The notes: generated from the letters alone by a model not told the origin. 64,000 nt of DNA from Acinetobacter sp. 10FS3-1 (GCF_013343215.1 NZ_CP039146.1:9804-73803), one strand, 5' to 3'. Positions 17,000-25,718 are shown, counted from the stretch's first letter. Numbers and translations are program-made.

Positions 17000-17896
17000 T
17001 TAATCCTTGAGCGCCAGAATGCGTCTAGCACCGTTAAGTACAATTACCCCCGCGATGGTGCCGATAATCAGATCCGGATAATTGGACCCGGTCCACGCGA
17101 CCAGAGCGCCGGCGGTGATGACCCCCAGGTTGATCACCACGTCGTTGGCCGAGAATATCCAGCTTGCCTTCATGTGCGCCCCGCCCTCCCGATGTTTGGA
17201 TATGAGCAGCAGACAACTGGTATTGGCAATCAATGCGACGAATGCGATAGCCATCATCACCAGCGATTCAGGCTCACTACCGAATACAAAGCGTCTCACC
17301 ACCTCTATGAGTACGCCCACAGCCAAGATCAGTTGCAGTACACCAGCAAGATGCGCGGCACGTACCTGCATTTTCACGCTATGTCCAACCGCATAAAGGG
17401 CAAGCCCGTACACCGCCGCATCGGCAAAATTGTCCAGGGATTCTCCAATCAGGCCGGTGGACCGGGCGATCAGACCGGCAGTCATTTCCACCACGAACAG
17501 AAGTGCATTGATGCCGAGCAACCAGCGCAGGGTCCCGGATTCTTGCTTAGCAGAAGCTGCCGAAAACTCGGCGGCCTTGATGGTCTCCGGATTTGCAGCG
17601 ACGGTTTCCTGAAGCGAGGCGCCTAGCCCCAAGGTCTTCAGTTTCGAGGTGACGGGCTCGACCTCACCGTCATGCACGACCTTCAACTGGCGGTTCGACA
17701 AGTCGAAGGACAGTACCCGAATCCCCTCAACGCCGTTCAGGGCCAGGCGAATCATGCGCTCTTCTGATGGACAGTCCATCTTCGGCACGGCATAAACACT
17801 GACCCATTCCCCCGACGCATCGGAGGAGGCCTGCATATCGGTATCCGCCGCAGGCCTTGCATGGTCGCCACAGGGGCCTCCGCAGTTTTTACTCAT
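17000..17896 (-). CDS. HMA-domain CDF cation efflux transporter (ISPpu12 czcD-type)
   Basis: 298 aa. The N-terminal 100 residues resemble a heavy-metal-associated domain (VYAVPKMDCPSEERMIRLAL, with the metal Cys). From residue 120 there are about five to six membrane segments of the cation diffusion facilitator family, with metal-site Asp in GLIGESLDNFADAAVYG and in IFSANDVVINLGVI. It exports divalent metals (Zn, Cd, Pb candidates). Divergent from a MerR-type regulator, with a 19-bp-spacer promoter between them, and followed by lspA. Confidence 0.85.
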   Translation of the reverse strand: MSKNCGGPCGDHARPAADTDMQASSDASGEWVSVYAVPKMDCPSEERMIRLALNGVEGIRVLSFDLSNRQLKVVHDGEVEPVTSKLKTLGLGASLQETVAANPETIKAAEFSAASAKQESGTLRWLLGINALLFVVEMTAGLIARSTGLIGESLDNFADAAVYGLALYAVGHSVKMQVRAAHLAGVLQLILAVGVLIEVVRRFVFGSEPESLVMMAIAFVALIANTSCLLLISKHREGGAHMKASWIFSANDVVINLGVITAGALVAWTGSNYPDLIIGTIAGVIVLNGARRILALKD

Positions 17897-17929
17897 GATA
17901 TGACTCCACTTGAATGTGATCGGGTTTTC

Positions 17930-17960
17930 ATTTAAAACTATATAGTAGCTATAATGTCAA
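17930..17960 (-). promoter_or_regulatory. MerR-type promoter of the CDF-lspA operon
   Basis: On the minus strand TTGACA (17960-17955) and TTAAAT (17935-17930) are separated by 19 bp, the overlong spacer typical of MerR-activated promoters. The spacer holds the dyad-rich TATAGCTACTATATAG, the likely regulator site. Confidence 0.7.
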
Positions 17961-17991
17961 TAGCGTAGAGAATCCGTTGCGGAGGAACCCG

Positions 17992-18399
17992 ATGCGTATT
18001 GGTCAGTTGGCACAGTCAGTAGGGGTAGATACACAGACGATCCGCTTCTACGAACGGCAGGGCTTGTTGCCGCCGCCTGGTCGGCAGGAGAACGGTTACC
18101 GTGTCTATACCGAGAAACACGTTGAGCGGCTGGCCTTTATTCGTCGCTGCCGCATCCTGGATCTGTCACTGGCAGAAATTCACGAACTAAAGCGCTATCA
18201 GGACGACCCTCATCAGTCCTGTACCGCTGTCAATGCCTTGCTCGATGATCACATCTCTCATGTACGCTCGCAGATAACCGCTCTACAGGCGCTTGAGAAA
18301 CAACTCGTTTCACTAAGAGCGCGTTGCAACGATGACCGGGAAGTTAAGGCGTGTGGGGTTCTTGCTGGAATTAGCGAGGGAAGCATGCATCAGCAGTAG
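17992..18399 (+). CDS. MerR-family Cd(II)/Pb(II)-type regulator (CadR/PbrR-like)
   Basis: 135 aa from ATG 17992 behind GGAGG at 17981-17985. A winged-HTH start MRIGQLAQSVGVDTQTIRFY is followed by ERQGLLPPPGRQENGYRVY, a long dimerisation helix, and metal-loop Cys: C in HQSCTAVNALL, C in RARCNDD and C in KACGVL. The pattern fits Cd/Pb sensors. It would activate the divergent CDF-lspA operon through the 19-bp-spacer promoter. Confidence 0.9.
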   Translation: MRIGQLAQSVGVDTQTIRFYERQGLLPPPGRQENGYRVYTEKHVERLAFIRRCRILDLSLAEIHELKRYQDDPHQSCTAVNALLDDHISHVRSQITALQALEKQLVSLRARCNDDREVKACGVLAGISEGSMHQQ

Positions 18400-18593
18400 G
18401 TTGGAGTGCCAACCAGATAATCCGATGAGATGCCGGTTTGCCTCACTCTCATGCAAAGGTAAGATCAACCATTTAATCCGCTTACCCTATTTTTTTTGCT
18501 TTCACCTTATCCAAAATTCACCACCCCATAATTGAAAATATTTTGAATTATAAGCCCTTAGGGTGCTCATAATCCATAAATCAATTTCGAAGT

Positions 18594-19354
18594 TCTTTGT
18601 TGCATAAAGCCTTTAAAGATTGAGTTTTCCTAAGCAACTCAAATTTAAGTTACAACTCGGGTATTAGGTCGGCCTAATTCCATAAATCTGTTGAGGACTG
18701 CTACGCGAGCATGAATTTCACTCATCTGACTAGGAAAGCTTCTTGCCATTAATTTATCGCCTAATAATTTGATGCAGTGCATCTTTGTTTCGACCAAACT
18801 TCGGCGATGATAGCCTGACCATTTTTTCCATAGTGTTCTACCTAGCAGGGTTTTAGTATCTATACCAATATGAAGTTTACGCCATTGGCGACGATATTTC
18901 GGCTAATGCTTTTTACGTTTCCATTCACCTTCACCTAAGAACTTCAAATCCGTGGAATCAACGAGTAGATGCAGTCCATTGCAACTCTTTTCATAGCTAA
19001 TTTGAATATCAATATGCTTTTGTCTTCTGCGAATGGTTGAATAATCCAGAGCTGTCCAATCTAATCCGCAAAGTTTAATCAAGCTTTGGACAAAGCCAGT
19101 CACCATGCATACAGAAAGACGAAATAAGGATTTAATCATGAGATAGCACTGAATGGCTATGTCAGAATAAGTTTGATTTCGACCATGTTTTCCTTGTGAC
19201 TGCGAATATCATTGAATCTTAGTATCAAACCAAATTGTAAAATTACCATGATTGATCAAAGCATGATTGTAGGATGACCAATTCGGTGTACGATAAATTT
19301 AGGTGTAGGCTATTGCTGTATAAGACCTTATCGGTAGGTTTGCGCAACAAGGCC
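18594..19354 (-). mobile_element. decayed IS5-family element with internal deletion
   Basis: Ends resemble the IS5 termini (CTTTGTTGCATAAAGCC near 18596; TTGCGCAACAAGGCC ending 19354) but are diverged. It is about 280 bp shorter than the 1876 copy. The remaining transposase coding sequence (SLFRLSVCMVTGFVQSLIKL near 19100) is interrupted by stops and by a deletion that joins the C-terminal end to the middle near 18850. Confidence 0.75.
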
Positions 19355-19481
19355 TCAAAATCCCACCTTAAAATGCAAATAGCAAAAAAACTCTACCATT
19401 CGATTGATTTCATTTTAGAAGTAATGAAATTAGTATCTGTTTGTAATGATATTTTATAAAATTCAATATTAGATCTGCAGA

Positions 19482-19564
19482 GAAAAACTTATCAAACTAA
19501 GTATTGGCTAGTCTTTTTCTTCGAAAAACTTATCAAACGAAGTATTAAGTTAATCTTTTTCTTC
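19482..19564. repeat. tandem duplication of about 41 bp at the 3' end of an HTH gene
   Basis: Units 19482-19522 and 19523-19564 both run GAAAAACTTATCAAAC(T/G)AAGTATT to CTTTTTCTTC, with a few differences and one extra base in the second. The second unit contains the stop codon and last codons (EEKD) of the regulator on the minus strand. Confidence 0.8.
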
Positions 19565-19771
19565 AACTTCTTCCTTAAACTCAAACAAATCATTCATCGT
19601 ACAGTTAAAGTACTTACACAACTTATCGGCGACTGGTAATTCAATACGTACAGCACGGTCATAATACATACTTGTGAGCGTGTTGCGATTGATACCTGTT
19701 GCATGCACCACTTCACTTAATTTTAAAATTTTTCTATCGCCCATGAGGCTAGATAACTTACAAGTAATCAT
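19550..19771 (-). CDS. small Cro/CI-type transcriptional regulator
   Basis: 73 aa, a single HTH_26-like XRE domain (KILKLSEVVHATGINRNTLTSMYYDRAVRIELPVADKLCKYFNC) with an acidic tail EEVEEKD. It is divergent from the gene at 19957. Two copies of a 20-bp dyad lie between them, so it probably represses both. No toxin or phage partner was identified. Confidence 0.75.
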   Translation of the reverse strand: MITCKLSSLMGDRKILKLSEVVHATGINRNTLTSMYYDRAVRIELPVADKLCKYFNCTMNDLFEFKEEVEEKD

Positions 19772-19791
19772 ATTTAAATTAATTTACAAAA

Positions 19792-19865
19792 AATAACTTG
19801 CTGTGGGTTATTTGAAGTTGTTGACTGAGTAATACTTTGCTAAAATTAACCTACAGCAGGTTATT
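19792..19865. promoter_or_regulatory. paired 20-bp operators in the divergent promoter region
   Basis: AATAACTTGCTGTGGGTTAT (19792-19811) and its near-exact inverse TTAACCTACAGCAGGTTATT (19846-19865). The second contains the palindrome AACCT-N5-AGGTT. A rightward promoter (TTGTTG, 17 bp, TAAAAT at about 19817-19845) lies between them, so binding would occlude it. Confidence 0.7.
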
Positions 19866-19956
19866 ACAACTTATAGAAAGTATATTTTATCCATTTCAAC
19901 TAAATTATAACTTTTTAAATATAAGGATTGAACCTGCATTAGATTATTTTGTGGAG

Positions 19957-20217
19957 ATGACCGCCGTGTTACCAAATGAGTTATTGATCAGCCAGCAAGC
20001 TCGTGACTTAGGAAATCAATTAATTAAAGAAATGAACATCAATAGAAGTTATGGAATGGCTAATTTTCTTGGAGTAAATACTTGCTATGATAATCATCAG
20101 GCTGTACTTATTTGGACATTTCAACTGCTTGAAAGGGAACCTGCCTTAAATGAATTAGCAGAAATTAAAAAATATTTTCTTTTAATCTTTCCAGATAGTG
20201 TTTATCAATTAGCCTAA
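19957..20217 (+). CDS. unrecognised small protein divergent from the HTH regulator
   Basis: 86 aa from ATG 19957 (MTAVLPNELLISQQARDLG). The frame is open back to 19837, but that would start inside the operator pair, so the shorter form is preferred. Mostly helical, neutral, with no membrane segment or known motif. It contains RSYGMANFLGVNTCYD and ends FPDSVYQLA. Its control by paired operators and a Cro-like regulator suggests a plasmid accessory or phage-type function; none is assigned. Confidence 0.5.
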   Translation: MTAVLPNELLISQQARDLGNQLIKEMNINRSYGMANFLGVNTCYDNHQAVLIWTFQLLEREPALNELAEIKKYFLLIFPDSVYQLA

Positions 20218-20359
20218 GTTGTTTTTAAAATTAATTTATTAAATAAAAAGCACTAAATCAAAGAAAGCTTTATTTAAAAATACCTATTAATTCAAAAACA
20301 TACCATTTACTGAATATATGAAGCATAGGTTCCTGCTCTATCACTCACTCGTACTAAAA

Positions 20360-20691
20360 TTACATCGCTCTTTTTACTGATACTAAACAATTTATGTCCA
20401 CGCCACGTTCTGCGGCTTCGAGGGCTAGTTTTTGTTGAACCACTGAGAACAAGGACAACAAACTGCCTACTATATTTTCCCGGAGAGTGGTGTAGGAACT
20501 TTTTCATTATTGCTAATCATATCAGCGACAACATCAGCAACGAGCTCCTCTATTCCTGAGAATGCTTTAGACTGATCCGCATCAAGCCAAGACAATGATG
20601 GAAACTCAGCACACAACCCAACATACTCATTATATTCTGCTGACCATGTAACACGGCAAGTATATTGTTTACTATCCATTTGAAACCCCAT
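20360..20691 (-). pseudogene. orphan HicB-family antitoxin, twice frameshifted
   Basis: The N-terminal partial-RNase-H-like domain (YTCRVTWSAEYNEYVGLCAE, then FPSLSWLDADQSKAFSGIEE) reads from 20691 (or 20679) to a stop near 20470. The continuation GKYSRQFVV lies in a second frame, and the C-terminal part (QQKLALEAAERGVDINCLVS) in a third, ending 20360. Two indels therefore destroyed the gene. No hicA toxin precedes it; the integrase starts 34 bp upstream. Confidence 0.75.
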
Positions 20692-20724
20692 AATGTTTTA
20701 AGTCTATGTATAAAAGTACGATTT

Positions 20725-21924
20725 TCACTTAGCAGTACTTAAATAATCACCCCACCACTGCATCATTTCAGTCCGCTGGGCTAAATAGTCAGCGTGATTA
20801 TAGCTGGCACGGGTACGGTTCTTATCAATATGTGAAAGTTGTGCCTCAATCCAGTTATCCTGGAACAAACCTGAGTCATTCAAAATGGTACTAAAAGTGG
20901 AACGTAGTCCATGAGAGGATAATTGATGTTTTCCATAGCCCATCTTACGTATAGCCATATTTAATGTATTAAAATGAATCGGTTGATTATGTTTCCGTGG
21001 GCTAGCAAAAATGTACTTTTCACCGTATGACCATTGCATGACGTCTTTTAAAATATCTAAAGCCTGATCTGAAAGTGGAACTAAGAAGTCGGGAATCTCA
21101 TGGCCTAATATGACTTTTCGTCGAAACTGTTTAATATGCAAGGCAGGTATTTTCCAGATTTTTTCATTTAAATCAAAATGATGAGGCTCAGCCAATAACA
21201 ATTCAGCCCCTCGCACGCCAGTATGTAATTTGAACAGCAGTGCTTTTTTAATAATCGGATGGGCATCCAATTTTAATAAATTTTTCTTAAAATCTGATAT
21301 ATCCTCCGCTTTCAAATACGGATAATTCTTCTTGATTTTACTGTTAATGGCGATTTTATTTAAACCATGCGCGATGTTGAATTCACAATAACCCATCGCT
21401 ACAGCGTAGTCATAAATTTGGTTCAAATAACTACAAGCTTTCTTGACAGGTTCTTTTACTTGGCGTCCCTCTATTTTTTTGATTACTGAAACCAGGTCAT
21501 AACGCTTGATGTTTTGAAAAGGTAAATCCTGAAGGTCTGGATAAATATCTTGCTGTAAACATCTTTCTGCTAACTGTAGTACACCGCAGCGGGGTGAATC
21601 ATTAAATGCATTTTTCAGTTTGAACTGCAGCCACTCCTCCCCTACCTTACGAAAGGTGATGACATTAGAGACAGTATCATGCTCAAAACAATAATTATTG
21701 TCTTTAAAGTCATCTTTGACTTGTCGTGCCTTTTTCAGCGATAAATCAGGATAAAGCCCCAACTGAATGCGGCGACGTTTTTTTGTTTGTGGATCTGTAT
21801 AGCGATAGCACCAAGATTTTCTTCCAGTCGGCTCAATCTTCAGGCTAAGTCCATCTTCATCGGATAAAAAACAAGTTTTTTCCTTGCAATGAGCTTGGCG
21901 AACTTTAATTTCAGTAAGACTCAT
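20725..21924 (-). CDS. P4-type tyrosine integrase
   Basis: 399 aa, with an N-terminal DUF4102-like arm domain (LTEIKVRQAHCKEKTCFLSD; WCYRYTDPQTKKRRRIQLGL) and a SAM-like core-binding domain. The catalytic domain has Arg in LHTGVRGAELL (about residue 240), HxxR in SSHGLRSTFSTI (about 340) and the Tyr near TRASYNHADYL (about 380). Such integrases insert islands at tRNA genes; no tRNA is nearby, so it may be a leftover of an integrated element. Intact. Confidence 0.88.
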   Translation of the reverse strand: MSLTEIKVRQAHCKEKTCFLSDEDGLSLKIEPTGRKSWCYRYTDPQTKKRRRIQLGLYPDLSLKKARQVKDDFKDNNYCFEHDTVSNVITFRKVGEEWLQFKLKNAFNDSPRCGVLQLAERCLQQDIYPDLQDLPFQNIKRYDLVSVIKKIEGRQVKEPVKKACSYLNQIYDYAVAMGYCEFNIAHGLNKIAINSKIKKNYPYLKAEDISDFKKNLLKLDAHPIIKKALLFKLHTGVRGAELLLAEPHHFDLNEKIWKIPALHIKQFRRKVILGHEIPDFLVPLSDQALDILKDVMQWSYGEKYIFASPRKHNQPIHFNTLNMAIRKMGYGKHQLSSHGLRSTFSTILNDSGLFQDNWIEAQLSHIDKNRTRASYNHADYLAQRTEMMQWWGDYLSTAK

Positions 21925-21983
21925 GAAATTTAAATGAAACCTATCAGCGGATTGACGAGATCCATTATATCAAAATAGAAGAA

Positions 21984-22020
21984 AATATATATGATGCGTA
22001 CACTACGCATCATATATATT
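21984..22020. repeat. perfect 37-bp palindrome upstream of the integrase gene
   Basis: 17-bp arms AATATATATGATGCGTA and TACGCATCATATATATT around CAC, 60 bp upstream of the integrase start. Candidate operator, integrase arm site or attachment half; it is not followed by a T-run, so a terminator role is less likely. Confidence 0.6.
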
Positions 22021-22242
22021 TGTAATATATTGTTTTATATATTTAATATTTTAAGTATTTGTATTTTAGTAACCATTATAAGTACCACCTCTTCTTTAAG
22101 TTCCCAACAACTCACTTTTTCTGTCATCAATGTTAAATAAGTCTTGTGCTTTAAATTCTTAGATGACCTCCTCTACCCTTTATTATCATTTTTATAAAAG
22201 TAACTATATGTACTCATTAAAATTTGTAGAGCTCAAAAACAA

Positions 22243-22268
22243 AAAAGACCGCTATATAGCAGTCTTTT
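22243..22268 (-). terminator. terminator of the phosphoribosyltransferase gene
   Basis: AAAAGAC(C)GCTATATAGC(A)GTCTTTT forms a symmetric hairpin with A-rich and T-rich flanks, 50 bp beyond the stop of the minus-strand gene at 22318. Confidence 0.65.
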
Positions 22269-22317
22269 AACTTAATTAAATAATAATTAATTCATTTTCA
22301 TCATAAGTGCATAAGCA

Positions 22318-23031
22318 TCACGTTTGTTTTGACGCAATGATTCTATCTCGGACTTCGTCAGCTGTTTTACGAGAGTTGAGGATATACTTTGCTTCCCACT
22401 CTGTGAGCCTTTCGAAATCGTACCCGTAAATCGATTTCCACCATGCTTCAAGATTACCATATACATCCCTCAATTGCTGAAGAGTTTCTTTACTTAGAGC
22501 TAATTGTGATGAGTATTGTTTACCCGTCAGTGCATATGCTCCAATAACTTTATTCGTCCCAGTTGTTTCAATATGACCTTTTAATGCTGCAAAAGTACCA
22601 CCTTGGGTCTGGGTATCATCAACAATAATAACACATTTATCATTGTTTATTGTCCCATCAAATGCTGGTGGGTTGGCTAATCTATGCCACCCATCACCGC
22701 CAGTTCTTGATACTTTTATAGCTTGAACTATATTCGTATCAACTTCAAGCCCAAGTTTCTTTGCTATAACTGCTGAAGTAGCTAAAGGAATCATATTACG
22801 ACCGACTGCTTCCTCAGCATGTACAGGTACTATAATAGTTTCCCGACCATCGATAATTCTTTCTAGTTCAGCAATCGCCTCATCCGAAACTAAATCTTTA
22901 GCTAAAATATACGCACTTTCAACATCCCCTGCTTTAGCAGCTTCATACATGTAATGAGAGGTTGCATCTCCAAGACCACGGTCAATAACCGTTTTAGGAA
23001 ACATATTCCAATCTGTGCGATATAACTTCAT
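22318..23031 (-). CDS. type I phosphoribosyltransferase-fold protein
   Basis: 237 aa. The PRPP-binding loop CVIIVDDTQTQGGTFAAL is near residues 132-149, with two acidic residues and a TxTxGGT turn. An upstream ETIIVPVHAEEAVGRNMIP contributes to the active site. The C-terminal 50 residues are charged helices (FERLTEWEAKYILNSRKTA). The acceptor base is unknown; it is not a close match to Hpt, Apt, PyrE or Upp. A stand-alone PRTase on a plasmid could act in nucleotide salvage or modification. It is single-gene, with its own terminator and an upstream dyad (23052-23097). Confidence 0.75.
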   Translation of the reverse strand: MKLYRTDWNMFPKTVIDRGLGDATSHYMYEAAKAGDVESAYILAKDLVSDEAIAELERIIDGRETIIVPVHAEEAVGRNMIPLATSAVIAKKLGLEVDTNIVQAIKVSRTGGDGWHRLANPPAFDGTINNDKCVIIVDDTQTQGGTFAALKGHIETTGTNKVIGAYALTGKQYSSQLALSKETLQQLRDVYGNLEAWWKSIYGYDFERLTEWEAKYILNSRKTADEVRDRIIASKQT

Positions 23032-23051
23032 ATTTTTAAATAAGTTTTAAT

Positions 23052-23097
23052 GATGGCTAGCATTAAATTTTACACTAAATTTACCGCTAGCATCTCT
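23052..23097. promoter_or_regulatory. imperfect inverted repeat upstream of the PRTase gene
   Basis: GATGGCTAGCATTAAATTT and AAATTTACCGCTAGCATC are near-complementary arms around TACACT, 21 bp from the PRTase start. Likely operator or promoter element; no regulator gene is adjacent. Confidence 0.45.
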
Positions 23098-23260
23098 TGG
23101 ATATTATTTTTCGTATCAGGCAGCACTCTCAAAAGCCGTTTGTTTGGACAGTCCCCATGATCATACACGAGGCAGCTTCAAATACTTATGGGCCCATCCT
23201 ATCCAGTTGTATCTTCTTGCATCACATGAATATTGTATACTCATTTTGACTACTTGAAAA

Positions 23261-23506
23261 TTATGGAACAACGTCAATAAAAACAATAACTCTAGAGTCT
23301 TTAGTCGACATTCCTAAAAAGGTAAATTCAACATTTCTTTCCATATCATTTCTTTGTGTCTCTGGATGAACAAAAGAAACATAGCTTATTTCAAAGAATC
23401 GGGCTAGGGTTTTTATGCCAATGATTTTGTTCTCTTCATTAGCAATTAAAACATCTAATTCCAGATCAAACTCTTCTAATTATTTAATTAAATCTTTAAC
23501 TTTCAT
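23261..23506 (-). pseudogene. small acidic protein gene with early stop
   Basis: Reads MKVKDLIK, then a TAA at 23482-23480, then LEEFDLELDVLIANEENKII and on to VIVFIDVVP with a proper stop at 23261. The stop probably replaced a Gln codon (CAA to TAA). The pattern resembles small proteins that begin VxxLIxxLxxxDPDxxV in phages and plasmids. Function unknown. Confidence 0.6.
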
Positions 23507-23520
23507 TTTACTATCAACCT

Positions 23521-23811
23521 CTATGAATTATTTAAAAAATTAGCACAATGAAACTTGTGAAAAAAATGGATTTGAACAAAATTTTTTAGCAAAAAAAGCA
23601 TAGCAACCAGAAAAATCTTTCCAGCAATCAACAAAAATATCCCCGTGTGCTTCCAGTTTACAACATTTTGACTACCACACTGCCCACAGTAGTAATAATA
23701 GCCTTTGATACGGCCACCGCATTCAGGACAATTTTTATGATTAATGAATAAGTTACTCAACGTCTCTTCTCCAAAATTCTTATTATCAAGTTGTAAGTGA
23801 AGATAGCACAC
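23521..23811 (-). CDS. zinc-ribbon small membrane protein
   Basis: 96 aa. Residues 28-47 form a four-Cys zinc ribbon (CPECGGRIKGYYYYCGQCGS). One hydrophobic segment follows (GIFLLIAGKIFLVAMLFLL, about 57-75) and then a His/Phe-rich tail. Probably a membrane-anchored zinc-ribbon protein of unknown role. The pseudogene at 23261-23506 follows 14 bp later on the same strand, possibly one transcript. Confidence 0.55.
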   Translation of the reverse strand: MCYLHLQLDNKNFGEETLSNLFINHKNCPECGGRIKGYYYYCGQCGSQNVVNWKHTGIFLLIAGKIFLVAMLFLLKNFVQIHFFHKFHCANFLNNS

Positions 23812-23888
23812 ATTTATAAAAATATCTTTTTTAAAACATCAAAAGATGTTATAAAAAAGACATTCGCTACTTTAGGATAACTTTTAAG

Positions 23889-24599
23889 ATGAATTTAAAT
23901 CTCCTTGATGAAGAATCAATCCAACCTTCTGAACCCACGCCATGTGATTTTTTCAAAGGTGAAAATGCTATCAAAAAAGCTAAACAGTTAGGATTACCTG
24001 ATCTCGAGTTAGTCAGAAACGCAATTATGATCGGTGATGCTGACTATAGAACAAATACTCACTATAACCGTGCACGCTTTATTGCACGATGGGGAAAAAT
24101 TGGAGAACAGATTGCTTTACTGCTTCGACAATCTGATCCTGCTTGGATATTCCACAATGACAGCCAGCCAAGAATTGAGAATACAGTAAAGAAAATACAA
24201 ATTATCTTTATGAGCGGGAATATTGCATTGGGGTTAGCTGATCAAGTTGTATCAGCACACTGTGAAAAAGGATTAATGACATTAAATAATATTAAGGAGA
24301 ATCAGTCTGCTTATGATGATGAGACAAAATTGAGAACATGGATTTTATACTTTCCTTCAGCATCACATCCAGCCTATAAAGACATTGATATCCCAAATAT
24401 TCCTTTTGAATTTGCATACCCAACTAGCTTCGTACAGGACTTAAAAGCGAAAAAAATTTCAATTTTACCAAGTGACCATACTTGCAGAATTGCATTTGAA
24501 ATAGATAATACAGTTCCTGTAAAAACTGATCCTAAGCCAGTATTGGAACCATCTAATGAAATTAAACCAGATGATTTTGATATTCAGCTTGTAGTTTAA
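23889..24599 (+). CDS. unrecognised protein paired with an HTH-ImmA/IrrE peptidase
   Basis: 236 aa, soluble, no known motif recognised. Notable segments: CDFFKGENAIKKAKQLGLPD near the N-terminus, TNTHYNRARFIARWGKIGEQ, a Lys-rich stretch, and a Pro/Asp-rich acidic tail (KTDPKPVLEPSNEIKPDDFD). It lies 12 bp before the peptidase gene on the same strand, so the two form an operon. In such pairs the ImmA/IrrE partner often cleaves or antagonises the other protein. Toxin, repressor or antirepressor are all possible and none is shown. Confidence 0.6.
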   Translation: MNLNLLDEESIQPSEPTPCDFFKGENAIKKAKQLGLPDLELVRNAIMIGDADYRTNTHYNRARFIARWGKIGEQIALLLRQSDPAWIFHNDSQPRIENTVKKIQIIFMSGNIALGLADQVVSAHCEKGLMTLNNIKENQSAYDDETKLRTWILYFPSASHPAYKDIDIPNIPFEFAYPTSFVQDLKAKKISILPSDHTCRIAFEIDNTVPVKTDPKPVLEPSNEIKPDDFDIQLVV

Positions 24600-24611
24600 T
24601 CTGAGGTTAAT

Positions 24612-25718
24612 GTGTTTAATAAAGATCGTTTACGTATTGCTAAAGAATTACGAGGACTTAGCAATACCGATTTCGCAGAAAAATTGAGTTGCTCTATCTC
24701 TAAGGTAAAGCAACTTTTAGACGTGGATAAAGAAATCAATGAAAATGATCAAGATGATATATGCCGTGTATTAAATTTACCCAAGTCATTCTTTGCAGGT
24801 AATGACACACAACCACATGAAACAGACCAAATCTTCTATAGATCGGTTGCTCGTATTAAAGCACAGCATAGAAAAGCTAATGAGGCATATACTCTTTTAG
24901 CAATAAATATTAACAAGTACTTAAATCAGAAAGTAAAGTTACCTACTTTTCACCGTCCTGATTTAGATATTACTGAGTTTTTGGGTGAATCTAAGTATGC
25001 CGATCACCTAGCGTCAGAGTTGAGAGGTTTATGGGCTTTAGGTAATCAACCTATTAATAACATTGTTTCGTTGTGTGAGCTAAAGGGAATCCGTGTCTTT
25101 AGATTACCGACTGAAATTCGAGAAATTGATGCACTATCTTTTTTTGATGATGAAAGTGGTAGCCCTTTCATATTTCTAAATACATTTAAGTCTGCCGAAA
25201 GAGCCCGCTTCGATTGTGCACACGAACTTGGTCATACCGTTATGCATACGCATAACAAAAAAATTCGTGTCGAGAAAGATAATCGTGTTCTCGAAACTGA
25301 AGCGGATCAATTTTCATCTGAATTTTTAATGCCAACAGATGCATTTCTTTCTACTGCTCCACGCTATTTTTCACTAGAAAATATGATTGAGTATAAAAAG
25401 ATTTGGCGAACATCCCTGAAGGCTATTAACTATAAAGCTCACAAGCTGGGCTTAGTTAGTGATTGGGTTAATCGTAGTAACTCTATAAAGATCAATTCGT
25501 TGGGCTACAACATTAATGAACCTGAAGAAACTCATCGAGATGAGAGTTTGATGTTGCCCAAAATTATCTCTGTTTTAGCCTCACAACCATCTTTTGATAA
25601 AAATAAAATGCTTGATGAAATTGGAATCTCTGAAGAAGATTTTAATCAATTAACATTTGATGCTTTAGCTAAAGTTGAGCCCCCGAAGAAAAAACATAAG
25701 TTATATATTGTCGAGTAA
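24612..25718 (+). CDS. XRE-ImmA/IrrE family metallopeptidase
   Basis: 368 aa from GTG 24612, with GAGGT just upstream; an ATG at 24610 is out of frame. Residues 1-60 are an XRE-like HTH (RLRIAKELRGLSNTDFAEKL). Residues 170-260 are the ImmA/IrrE peptidase with zinc motif CAHELGHTVMH (HExxH) and the downstream ligand in LETEADQFSSEFLMP. The C-terminal 100 residues are helical. This class cleaves phage-type repressors or acts as an antitoxin, regulating its own operon by the HTH. Second gene of a two-gene unit ending at a hairpin (25741). Confidence 0.85.
   Translation: MFNKDRLRIAKELRGLSNTDFAEKLSCSISKVKQLLDVDKEINENDQDDICRVLNLPKSFFAGNDTQPHETDQIFYRSVARIKAQHRKANEAYTLLAININKYLNQKVKLPTFHRPDLDITEFLGESKYADHLASELRGLWALGNQPINNIVSLCELKGIRVFRLPTEIREIDALSFFDDESGSPFIFLNTFKSAERARFDCAHELGHTVMHTHNKKIRVEKDNRVLETEADQFSSEFLMPTDAFLSTAPRYFSLENMIEYKKIWRTSLKAINYKAHKLGLVSDWVNRSNSIKINSLGYNINEPEETHRDESLMLPKIISVLASQPSFDKNKMLDEIGISEEDFNQLTFDALAKVEPPKKKHKLYIVE

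Noticed and set aside
16976..17626. 216-codon open frame opposite the CDF gene
   Set aside because: Antisense shadow of a clear transporter gene with conserved membrane motifs on the other strand.
19837..19956. N-terminal extension of the gene at 19957
   Set aside because: It would start within the operator/promoter region; the later ATG is more plausible.
22121..22150. Second pdif site (ATGTTAAAT word)
   Set aside because: Only part of an XerD-like arm matches and no XerC arm is at the right distance.
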